From: Schaalia sp. ORNL0103
Lineage (GTDB): Bacteria > Actinomycetota > Actinomycetes > Actinomycetales > Actinomycetaceae
Length of the DNA: 64,000 nucleotides
Assembly: GCF_019429565.1 (NCBI RefSeq)
Contig: NZ_JAHXSA010000001.1
Coordinates: 930,001 to 994,000, forward strand
Reading direction: 5' to 3'
In this document: piece after piece, positions 19,088-28,149 of the stretch
Numbering within the stretch: position 1 is the first letter of the stretch
Layout of the letters: each line of letters starts with the position of its first letter
Program-made: the position numbers and the translations under genes
The notes under the pieces: generated by a model
Database searches by the model: none
Seen by the model: only the letters and a program-made list of their open reading frames with translations
Told to the model about the DNA's origin: nothing

Positions 19088-20365
19088 TCAGTAGGACGTC
19101 TCGGTGGGTTCCGGATAGTAGCGGGCGAACTTACGCCTGTGGTTCTGCTTCTGGAGCCACACGGTGAGGTTGCGGCGCAGGTCCTTCTCGGTTGGGTTGA
19201 GGAGCAGGTCGAAACGACGCCCCTCGCGGATGATGCGCTTGACGCGCGCGCGCAGCTCGGGGTCCGTGATGTAGTGAAGGAGGAGCGAATCGGGAACGAG
19301 GGTGTAGAGGATCTCGTCGGTCGCCTGGGTCTGCTCGCAGGCCTTGCCGTCAATAAGGTCCTCGACCATCGGGATCATCGGGTTCGCGCCGGCGGCGGCC
19401 ATGTACCAGTTGTTGCGACCGATACGCGGGTTCACCTCAAAAAAGAGCGCTCGCCCGTCCCTGGGATCGATCTTCACGTCGAAGTTCGCGAAACCGCGGT
19501 AGCCGTTCTCGGTCAGTAGGGCGCAGGCATCGCGCCACAGCGTCGGGAAGTCCTCGGTGATCATCGCGACGGGGTTTCCGATCATCGTGGGCGCGTGATC
19601 TTCGAGGAGGACGCGCGCCGACCCGATCAGGGTCACCTCTCCGCGCGAGTCTACGTACGCCGTGATCGAGCGCATCGCGGTGTTATCGCCGGGAATCAAC
19701 TCCTGCACCAGGAAGGTATCGCGGAAACCCGCAGCCTTCAGGGTCCCCCACAGCTGAGTGAGTTCCTCGGCCGTGTCGATGAACCAGATCTTGCGCTTGC
19801 CCTCGAACTCGAGCACATCGTAGGGCTCACCCTTGGCAGACTTAGCAACCACGGGGAAACTGAAGGGAATCTCAGGAGCGGCCCAGGCCTCGTCCTCCGC
19901 TCCGGAGAAATCGACCTCGACCGTCCCCGGCGTGGCAATCCCCGCACGCTCGCACGCACGAGCAAATTCTGCCTTGTCGGTCAGTCGATCCATGACCTCC
20001 TCGGTGGGGAACGGCAGCGCGTAGTGGCGTGAGAGCGTCTCCATGTTCCGGGCGACGAACGCCGAGAAGATGTCGTGGTTGGCCATCAGGATGAGCTTCT
20101 TGTCCGAATGCTCACCCGCAATGGTCATAAGGACGTCCAGGAGCTGTGCGTCACTCGCATGGGCGCTCACGTGGCGGACATCAAAAAAGTGCGAACGCGT
20201 GATCGACTCGGTCGGCTGCGATCCCACGCAGATGCACCGACAACCGAACGCTTCGTTGAAACAACGCCCAATTCCGTAGACTCCGAAGTCTCCTCCGATA
20301 ATGACGGGCAGGATGTCTTCGCGGGGCATCAGCGGTCGCGTCTGAGTCAGATAGTCGATCGTCAT
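19088..20365 (-). CDS. ATP-grasp carboxylate-amine ligase, candidate D-Asp/D-Glu ligase
   Basis: 425-residue ATP-grasp enzyme. An N-terminal Rossmann-like domain (VIIGGDFGVYGIGRCF) precedes the ATP-grasp core: PVVAKSAKGEPYDVLEFEGKRK, QELIPGDNTAMRSI, and metal/ATP residues in FFEVNPRIGRNNWYM. Closest by eye to the AslA-type D-aspartate ligases, which attach a D-amino acid to the lysine side chain of the peptidoglycan stem. Pairing with the FemX-like gene downstream supports a bridge role; Actinomyces peptidoglycans are known to include D-Glu- or D-Asp-containing bridges. The specific substrate is inference. Confidence 0.75.
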   Translation of the reverse strand: MTIDYLTQTRPLMPREDILPVIIGGDFGVYGIGRCFNEAFGCRCICVGSQPTESITRSHFFDVRHVSAHASDAQLLDVLMTIAGEHSDKKLILMANHDIFSAFVARNMETLSRHYALPFPTEEVMDRLTDKAEFARACERAGIATPGTVEVDFSGAEDEAWAAPEIPFSFPVVAKSAKGEPYDVLEFEGKRKIWFIDTAEELTQLWGTLKAAGFRDTFLVQELIPGDNTAMRSITAYVDSRGEVTLIGSARVLLEDHAPTMIGNPVAMITEDFPTLWRDACALLTENGYRGFANFDVKIDPRDGRALFFEVNPRIGRNNWYMAAAGANPMIPMVEDLIDGKACEQTQATDEILYTLVPDSLLLHYITDPELRARVKRIIREGRRFDLLLNPTEKDLRRNLTVWLQKQNHRRKFARYYPEPTETSY

Positions 20366-20436
20366 GCCACAAGCCTAGCGCCTGGTAGGATACAGAACGT
20401 TCCCTGAGACCTCTCTCACCAACACGGAAGTACATC
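20366..20436. promoter_or_regulatory. Divergent promoter region with shared -10-like element
   Basis: 71 bp between the ATP-grasp gene and the four-paralogue array. TAGGAT at 20386-20391 (plus strand) is a -10-like hexamer about 45 bp upstream of the array ATG. Its complement TATCCT reads similarly for the minus strand. No good -35 is visible for either. Confidence 0.35.
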
Positions 20437-21264
20437 ATGAGCACGCCCTATTCTCCCGAGAATCAGCAGCCTTACCAGCCCCAGCAGGGTGGATACCCCC
20501 AGCAGGGCGGATACCAGCAAGGTGGCTTCGGGCAGCAGCCCACCCAGCAGATGCCCACCATGGGCGGTTACGGGCAGCAGCCCACCCAGCAGATGCCCGC
20601 CCTGGGGGCCTACGGTCAGTCTCAGGGCTACGGCCAGCAGGCCCAGCAGGGCTACTACCAGCAGGGCCAGTTCCCGGGCGCCCCGGGCGGCGATCAGCCG
20701 GCAAAGAAGAAGACTGGCCTCATCATCGGCATCATCGCGGCCGTCGTGGTCGTGCTCATTGCCGCCGGCGTCGCCATCTGGTGGTTCATGTCCGGCGACG
20801 ACTCTTCCGACGCCGATGCTGCCCAGAGTGCCCCGAGTGCCGCTGCCCCGTCCGCGGGCGCAAACCCGTCGCAGCCCCCCGTGGGCACCAACCCCTCGCA
20901 GCCTCCCGTCGGTACCAACCCCTCGCAGCCTCCCGTCGGTACCAACCCCTCGCAGCCTCCCGCGGGTACGTCCCCCTCTAAAGGCACGGGTCCTGGCGCC
21001 GGCTCTGATCCTGACATGGAGAAGCAGGCCATCGCCGAGTGCACGAAGGAAATCAACAGCGACTACACGAACGCAAACGTCTCGGACACGAAGCTGGAAC
21101 TGAAGGAAAGCTACGGTGAGACTAAGTGGTGGGACTACACCGGTACCGTCACCGGAACAAGCACTATCACGAACAAGCCTGTCACGACCCGGTTCACGTG
21201 CTCCGTGTTCTACTTCTCGAGCACGAAGGAATACTCCGCTGTCGTCATCCCCGAAACCTACTGA
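20437..21264 (+). CDS. Paralogue 1: Q/G/Y-rich membrane protein with PPVGTNPSQ stalk
   Basis: 275 residues, function unknown. Cytoplasmic N-terminus of about 88 residues is almost entirely Gln, Gly, Tyr and Pro, with repeats of QQPTQQMP and QGYYQQGQFPGAP. A Lys cluster and one TM helix (about 94-117) follow, then an acidic DDSSDADAA, then four 9-residue NPSQPP(V/A)GT repeats (143-178). A C-terminal domain of about 80 residues carries Cys202 and Cys255. By charge distribution the stalk and C-domain are outside. The start has GGAAG upstream. First of four tandem co-directional paralogues. Confidence 0.8.
   Translation: MSTPYSPENQQPYQPQQGGYPQQGGYQQGGFGQQPTQQMPTMGGYGQQPTQQMPALGAYGQSQGYGQQAQQGYYQQGQFPGAPGGDQPAKKKTGLIIGIIAAVVVVLIAAGVAIWWFMSGDDSSDADAAQSAPSAAAPSAGANPSQPPVGTNPSQPPVGTNPSQPPVGTNPSQPPAGTSPSKGTGPGAGSDPDMEKQAIAECTKEINSDYTNANVSDTKLELKESYGETKWWDYTGTVTGTSTITNKPVTTRFTCSVFYFSSTKEYSAVVIPETY
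20863..20970 (+). repeat. Four tandem 27-bp units encoding NPSQPP(V/A)GT
   Basis: Four in-frame 27-bp units in paralogue 1, nearly identical in DNA (CCTCGCAGCCTCCCGTCGGT core). Because the unit is a multiple of three, copy-number change would alter stalk length without a frameshift. Confidence 0.85.
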
Positions 21265-21270
21265 CACGCG

Positions 21271-21369
21271 CTGACAGTTTCCGATAGACCGAGGGAGTCC
21301 CCATGTCCACCCCCTTCAACCCCAACCAGCAGCCAATGCCCGGCAACGGTCCGTACCCAACCGGGCAGC
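21271..21369 (+). repeat. 99-bp perfect direct repeat, copy A
   Basis: Identical to 21990-22088, 719 bp away. It covers 32 bp of leader with the GAGGGAG ribosome site and the first 22 codons of paralogue 2. Confidence 0.95.
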
Positions 21370-21935
21370 CGGCAAAGAAAAAGACGGGCCTCATCATCGG
21401 GATCGTCGCAGCCGTCGTGGTTGCGCTCATTGCCGCCGGCGTCGCCATCTGGTGGTTCATGTCCGGCGACGACTCTTCCGACACTGATGCTGCCCAGAGC
21501 GCCCCGAGCACCTCGGCTCCCGCGGCAGGGACCAACCCTTCCGCACCTGGCGGCACCAACCCCTCGCAGCCGCCCGCGGGCACCAACCCCTCGCAGCCCC
21601 CGGTGGGTACCAACCCCTCGCAGCCCCCGGTGGGTACCAACCCCTCGCAGGATACAGCCCCTGGTGGCGGCTCTAACTCCGACCTTGACCAGCAGGCCTT
21701 CGCCGAGTGCAACAAGGAATTCGACTATTTTTACACGAATGCAAGCGTCTCTGATGTAAAGCTCGAGTGGACGAATACCGCCGCCGATGGTACCCGGGCG
21801 TGGATGTACAAAGGCACACTCACCGGTACGCGCAAGGCAACGAAGCAGAACGTCAACGCTCCTTTCACCTGTGATGTCGCCTACTTCGTCAGCTCAAAGA
21901 GTTTCAAAGCTGCCATTAACGTCAAAGATTACTGA
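21303..21935 (+). CDS. Paralogue 2: short form lacking the Q/Y-rich repeats (mosaic)
   Basis: 210 residues. The first 22 residues (MSTPFNPNQQPMPGNGPYPT) equal those of paralogue 3, then the protein jumps straight to the KKKTGLIIGI TM segment (28-52) without the Q/G/Y-rich tail. The TM end and acidic segment are nearly identical to paralogue 1 (58 bp identical DNA, 21425-21482 versus 20754-20811). Three 9-residue NPSQPP(A/V)GT units (86-112) form the stalk; Cys136 and Cys190 lie in the C-terminal domain. It reads as a recombinant between its two neighbours. The ribosome site GAGGGAG is strong. Function unknown. Confidence 0.8.
   Translation: MSTPFNPNQQPMPGNGPYPTGQPAKKKTGLIIGIVAAVVVALIAAGVAIWWFMSGDDSSDTDAAQSAPSTSAPAAGTNPSAPGGTNPSQPPAGTNPSQPPVGTNPSQPPVGTNPSQDTAPGGGSNSDLDQQAFAECNKEFDYFYTNASVSDVKLEWTNTAADGTRAWMYKGTLTGTRKATKQNVNAPFTCDVAYFVSSKSFKAAINVKDY
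21558..21638 (+). repeat. Three tandem 27-bp units encoding NPSQPP(A/V)GT
   Basis: Same repeat family as in paralogue 1, in frame in paralogue 2. Confidence 0.85.
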
Positions 21936-21989
21936 GACACAGCACTGTGACCTCGTCGAGCACGACAACTCCACTGCAGCGCACGCGCA

Positions 21990-22088
21990 CTGACAGTTTC
22001 CGATAGACCGAGGGAGTCCCCATGTCCACCCCCTTCAACCCCAACCAGCAGCCAATGCCCGGCAACGGTCCGTACCCAACCGGGCAGC
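21990..22088 (+). repeat. 99-bp perfect direct repeat, copy B
   Basis: Identical to 21271-21369. It covers the leader and first 22 codons of paralogue 3. Confidence 0.95.
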
Positions 22089-22732
22089 AGTTCGGCGCCG
22101 GTTACGGCCAGCAGCCCGGCCAGCAGATGCCTGGCGCTGGCAGCTACGGTCAGCCTCAGGGCTTCGGGCAGCAGCCTCAGCAGGGCTACTACCCTCAGGG
22201 CCAGTTCCAGGGCGCTCCCTATGGTGGAGCGCCGGAGAAGAAAAAGACGGGCCTCATCGTCGGTATCATCGCAGCAGTCCTGGTCGTCGCTATCATCGCC
22301 GGCATCGTGATCTGGGCACTGAACAAGGACGACTCTGACTCAGTCGCTGATTCACCCACTATGCCGGGGGTTCCTTCTCAGGGCTCCGGCCCTGCGGCGG
22401 GCACCAACCCGATGCAGCCGCCTGTGGGTACCAACCCGTCGCAGGGGACCGCTCCGGGGAATGGGAGCGCCGGACAAGGTGACATGCAGCAGCGGGTTGC
22501 CTCGATGTGCAAAGAGGAAATCAATAAGAAGTTTTCAAACGCCAACATCTCGAATGAGAACTTTACGCAGCCGGAGGTCCTCCCCAACGGCCAGAAGCAA
22601 ATCTACACCGGGATCGTCAGCGGAACCGAAACCTCAACGAACAAGAGCGGACGTTGGGAGTTCACATGTAACGGCTACTACATTAAAGACATGAACGACT
22701 ACACTGGCTGGATAACCTACAAAGAAGCCTAA
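22022..22732 (+). CDS. Paralogue 3: Q/G/Y-rich membrane protein
   Basis: 236 residues. Q/G/Y-rich N-terminus (1-72) with QGYYPQGQFQGAPYGGAPEKK, TM helix about 77-100, acidic NKDDSDSV, and a short stalk with a single MQPPVGTNPSQ unit. The C-terminal domain has Cys163 and Cys216 and the shared pattern C-x-E(I/F)N..FTC. The start has GAGGGAG upstream. Same order and strand as the other paralogues; likely one transcript. Function unknown. Confidence 0.8.
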   Translation: MSTPFNPNQQPMPGNGPYPTGQQFGAGYGQQPGQQMPGAGSYGQPQGFGQQPQQGYYPQGQFQGAPYGGAPEKKKTGLIVGIIAAVLVVAIIAGIVIWALNKDDSDSVADSPTMPGVPSQGSGPAAGTNPMQPPVGTNPSQGTAPGNGSAGQGDMQQRVASMCKEEINKKFSNANISNENFTQPEVLPNGQKQIYTGIVSGTETSTNKSGRWEFTCNGYYIKDMNDYTGWITYKEA

Positions 22733-22819
22733 GCCGTCACGTTCACGAGCTACCTTCAACGCACGTTGCGTTCACCTTGGAGACCGGCTCAACCTATCGA
22801 ACCACAAACGGGAGCACCA

Positions 22820-23572
22820 ATGTCGAACCCCTACAGCCCCAACCAGCAGCCTGCTGGCGGAAACGGCCAGTATCCGGCCGGGCAGCAGTACACCCAGCAG
22901 ATGCCCACCGCAGGCGGATATCAGCAGCAAGGGTACCCGCAGCAGCAGGGATACGCCCAGCAGCCTCAGCAGGGCTACTACCAGCAGGGCCAGTTCCCGG
23001 GCGCCCCGTACGGTGGAGCGCCGGAGAAGAAGTCGAAGACCGGGCTGATCATCGGCATCATTGCAGCTGTGGTGGTCGTGATCCTGGTCGCTGGCGTCGC
23101 GATCTGGGCCCTGACCAAGGACGATTCCTCCACCGACGAGGCATCGGCCTCGCCGAGCGCTCCGACCAGCGCAGCGCCCACGTCCGCTCCTTCCGCGGAG
23201 CCCAGCCCGTCGGCTCCCATGACTCCCGCCCCTGCACCGACCCAGTCCACGCCGCCCGTCAGCACAAAGCCCAGCCCCGCACCGACCCAGGGTACGGGTT
23301 CTTCCGGGAGCGTCAGCTCCGATGAGGAATACGGCGTCAAGTCTGAATGTAAGTCCGCACTATCGCAGACGGTCCAGCAGGGCAAGCTTGACAACTGGAC
23401 AGTCGAGCGTGACGGCGTGGATTCGAGCGGACGTCCTCAGTACCTATCGAAGGGCCAGTTCAACGGCACTCTTCTCACGGGCAAGAGCGGCACCTTCGAC
23501 TTCACGTGCACAGTCGTCTACCACCAGGAGAATGGCTTGTACGAGGCGTGGGCTTCTATCGACGCCTACTAA
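22820..23572 (+). CDS. Paralogue 4: Q/G/Y-rich membrane protein with Pro/Ser/Thr stalk
   Basis: 250 residues from ATG 22820 (GGGAG upstream; the frame is open from 22766). Q/G/Y-rich N-terminus (1-68), KKSKTGLIIGI TM helix (about 74-98). The stalk is different from the others: Ser/Pro/Thr/Ala-rich (about 104-165) without the NPSQPPVGT unit. C-terminal domain has Cys177 and Cys230, again 53 apart, with KSGTFDFTC. Most diverged of the four. It ends 21 bp before the GH13 gene on the same strand. Confidence 0.8.
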   Translation: MSNPYSPNQQPAGGNGQYPAGQQYTQQMPTAGGYQQQGYPQQQGYAQQPQQGYYQQGQFPGAPYGGAPEKKSKTGLIIGIIAAVVVVILVAGVAIWALTKDDSSTDEASASPSAPTSAAPTSAPSAEPSPSAPMTPAPAPTQSTPPVSTKPSPAPTQGTGSSGSVSSDEEYGVKSECKSALSQTVQQGKLDNWTVERDGVDSSGRPQYLSKGQFNGTLLTGKSGTFDFTCTVVYHQENGLYEAWASIDAY

Positions 23573-23593
23573 ACCGTACAACCGACAAGCGCA

Positions 23594-25360
23594 ATGATCA
23601 TCCACCCCGAGCTGCTTCCTGAAAAGCGCTACGCAGCGCAGCCCTGGTGGAAGAACGCCGTGCTGTACCAGGTCTATCCCCGTTCGTTCCAGGATACGAA
23701 CGGGGATGGACTCGGAGACCTTGCGGGGATTATCCGCCGCCTCGACTACCTCGCTGAGCTGGGTGTCGATATCGTGTGGATATCCCCGATCTACCGCTCC
23801 CCTCAGGCGGATAACGGCTATGACATCTCGGACTACCGCGACGTCGATCCGCTGTTCGGAGATCTCGAGGCTTTCGATGCGCTCGTTACGCGCGCCCACG
23901 ACCTGGGCATGCGCATCGTCATGGACCTCGTTGTCAACCACACGTCGATCGAGCACCCCTGGTTCGTTGAGTCAGCGTCGAGCGTCGACTCGGAGCGTCG
24001 AGACTGGTACTACTGGCGGGATCCGCGCCCTGGTTTCGAGCCTGGTGCTCCAGGTGCTGAGCCGACAAACTGGGAGTCGTTTTTCGGCGGGCCGGCGTGG
24101 GAGTATGACGCATCCACGGGCCAGTATTACCTTCATCTTTTCGCACGCGAGCAGCCCGATCTGAACTGGGAGAACCCGCAGGTTCGTGACGCCGTCTACG
24201 ACATGATGAACTGGTGGCTCGACCGGGGCGTCGACGGCTTCCGTGTCGACGCGATTGACGTTATTTCGAAGCTACCGGGCTTGCCCGATGGCGGCCCGCC
24301 CCGCCCGCCGTTTGGGGTCGGCCACGAATGCTTCGCGGACGGGCCTCGTCTTCACGAGTTCCTGCAGGAGATGCACGAACGGACGTTCGCTCACCATCCG
24401 GGGTCGTTTACGGTCGGTGAGGCCTCGAACGCATCCCCCAAGACCGCACTGCTGTTTTGCGATCCCGAGCGCCGCGAGTTCAACATGCTCATCCAGTTCG
24501 AGCACGTCAACCTCGGCCTCGAAAACGGAAAATTCTTACCCCGCCAGCTGGCACCCGGGGAACTGGCGGATGTTCTCACTCGCTGGCAGGACACGCTCGG
24601 GGTGCGCGGATGGAACGCGCTGTACCTGGAGAACCACGACCAGCCGCGCTCGGTGTCCCGTTTCGGGGATCCGTCACACTACTGGTACGAATCGGCAACC
24701 GCCCTGGCGACCGCCTATTTCCTCCAGCGCGGCACCCCCTTCATCTATCAGGGCCAAGAGATCGGCATGCTCGGCGGCGACTTCACGACCGAAGCCGATT
24801 TCCGTGACGTCGAATCCGTGTCATACATGGAGCGCCTGGGGATCGAAAAGGTCCCCGAGGGACTCGCCGCAATGTCACGAGATAACGGCCGGACCCCGAT
24901 GCAGTGGGACTCCTCCCCCGCTGCCGGTTTCTCTGAAGCAGTCCCCTGGATTGGCGTACCCGCTTCCGCTGAGCACATCACCGTCGCAGCGCAAGCGGAT
25001 GATCCCCAGTCCATTCTGACGTACTACCGCGCGCTCATCAGTGCTCGCCACGTCATCCCCGCGCTGACCGATGGAACGTTCTCACGGATAGATGCCTCAG
25101 CGCCTGCGCTTTTCGTCTATCGGCGCAGCGCTCCAGGTTCGGACGTCCTCGTGATGGTCAATCTGTCCGGTCAGCGCCATGCTCCCCTGTTCTCTCCGGA
25201 GGACGAGGCCGTGGCTTCGTTGCCGTGGCGCCTCTACCTGGGCAATACGGACACGTCGTTCGTCGAGACGGATGACGCCGGCGACCGCATACAGAGCGAA
25301 CCCACTGTTACCACACCGTTGAAGCCGTGGGAGGCTCGAGTATATCTCCTCGCTGGATAG
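23594..25360 (+). CDS. GH13 alpha-glucosidase/oligo-1,6-glucosidase
   Basis: 588-residue GH13 (subfamily 31-like) enzyme, cytoplasmic (no signal peptide), hydrolysing alpha-glucosidic bonds of malto- or isomalto-oligosaccharides. Conserved regions: calcium loop DTNGDGLGDL (34-43), region I DLVVNHT (111-117), region II GFRVDAID with nucleophile Asp219, region III TVGEA with acid Glu276, region IV ENHDQ near 350. It may process glucans released by the glycogen pathway or imported sugars; no transporter is adjacent. The start ATG 23594 has only a weak ribosome site. A strong bidirectional terminator follows. Confidence 0.93.
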   Translation: MIIHPELLPEKRYAAQPWWKNAVLYQVYPRSFQDTNGDGLGDLAGIIRRLDYLAELGVDIVWISPIYRSPQADNGYDISDYRDVDPLFGDLEAFDALVTRAHDLGMRIVMDLVVNHTSIEHPWFVESASSVDSERRDWYYWRDPRPGFEPGAPGAEPTNWESFFGGPAWEYDASTGQYYLHLFAREQPDLNWENPQVRDAVYDMMNWWLDRGVDGFRVDAIDVISKLPGLPDGGPPRPPFGVGHECFADGPRLHEFLQEMHERTFAHHPGSFTVGEASNASPKTALLFCDPERREFNMLIQFEHVNLGLENGKFLPRQLAPGELADVLTRWQDTLGVRGWNALYLENHDQPRSVSRFGDPSHYWYESATALATAYFLQRGTPFIYQGQEIGMLGGDFTTEADFRDVESVSYMERLGIEKVPEGLAAMSRDNGRTPMQWDSSPAAGFSEAVPWIGVPASAEHITVAAQADDPQSILTYYRALISARHVIPALTDGTFSRIDASAPALFVYRRSAPGSDVLVMVNLSGQRHAPLFSPEDEAVASLPWRLYLGNTDTSFVETDDAGDRIQSEPTVTTPLKPWEARVYLLAG

Positions 25361-25509
25361 AACCACGAGGAACTGCCCAAGGCGCCATCGGGCTCAATGC
25401 AAGGTGGCGCTGCGCTCTGTGAGCAACACCCCGACCATCGGCGAATGACCGTCGTTCTTTTTGCACGATTAGTGGTTTCCGGTCTCAGTACAGCTGCTTC
25501 ACGCACGTA

Positions 25510-25552
25510 GAACACGCGGGTGGGAAGACCAAGTCTTCCCACCCGCGTGTTC
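25510..25552. terminator. Bidirectional terminator between convergent genes
   Basis: Perfect 20-bp inverted repeat (25510-25529 with 25533-25552) around a 3-base centre, midway between the GH13 gene and the convergent surface-protein gene. T-runs are weak, but the position and stem strongly suggest termination of both transcripts. Confidence 0.8.
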
Positions 25553-25610
25553 CGCATGATTCGCGCATTCGCGTCACCGGTCCGGAGCCGCGAGAGGCAC
25601 GTTCATCGGG

Positions 25611-27527
<1,917 letters not shown>

Positions 27528-27576
27528 AAAAAAACTCCTGTCGATGGACATGAGACGGTATCGCCTCAAGGTCATA

Positions 27577-27582
27577 ATTATA
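27577..27582 (-). promoter_or_regulatory. -10 element (TATAAT) of the Pro-Thr surface protein
   Basis: A consensus TATAAT on the minus strand, about 50 bp upstream of the chosen ATG, in an AT-rich patch unusual for this genome. No clear -35 hexamer at 17 bp. Confidence 0.55.
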
Positions 27583-27605
27583 GAGTAACGGAGCAAAAAG
27601 TCCAC

Positions 27606-28072
27606 CGATCAGAGAATTAGCAACAAACTACTCAAATATAATCTCATTGTCAAACAGCTCCAACCTGCATATACACTGAGCTGTAAACGAACGCGTAATT
27701 GATCCAATTAAATTTCCTGCACAGCAGGTCAGACGCATTTGACCAGCAAAAACGCGGATTTCAGAAAAGGATGCCGTTCGTCACACTTTCATGCTTCGTT
27801 GCCCATCTCAAGCCCGCCTAAGTGTGAACCACCCGCCGTCGCTCCACGCGCGCCCCACCATGGCACCGCACCATCAAATGGCTCCCACAAGCCACAATAG
27901 GCCTCGCGAGCAACCGCACCCGATTGGTTACCACAACATAGTCCACCACTCCCCTGCGCGACATTGACAGCAGGAGTTTCATCCACTCATCTTTTGACAG
28001 GACTTTTGTCCACATGCCCTACATCCCTCCCACCACACGAATGATCCGCAACTAAGAAAGCACGCACAAAGA
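27606..28072. other. AT-rich gene-free stretch between the two surface-protein genes
   Basis: About 470 bp with visibly lower GC than its surroundings. Short frames exist on both strands but none has a ribosome site, family resemblance or codon bias. It probably carries upstream control sequence for the Pro-Thr surface protein; nothing else recognised. Confidence 0.5.
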
Positions 28073-28107
28073 AGTGGGCGGGATGAGCATTGCTCATCCC
28101 GCCCACT
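28073..28107 (-). terminator. Terminator of the second surface-protein gene
   Basis: Perfect inverted repeat of 17 bp either side of one base (AGTGGGCGGGATGAGCA and complement), just downstream of the stop codon at 28150 on the minus strand. Confidence 0.75.
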
Positions 28108-28149
28108 GTGCACCCTCAGGCGCTCATGCACCTCAGGGGTTCATCGTCA

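Noticed and set aside
27789-28015. Two 65-residue minus-strand frames between the surface-protein genes
   Set aside because: No ribosome site, odd Trp/Cys/Gly-rich composition, no conservation argument.
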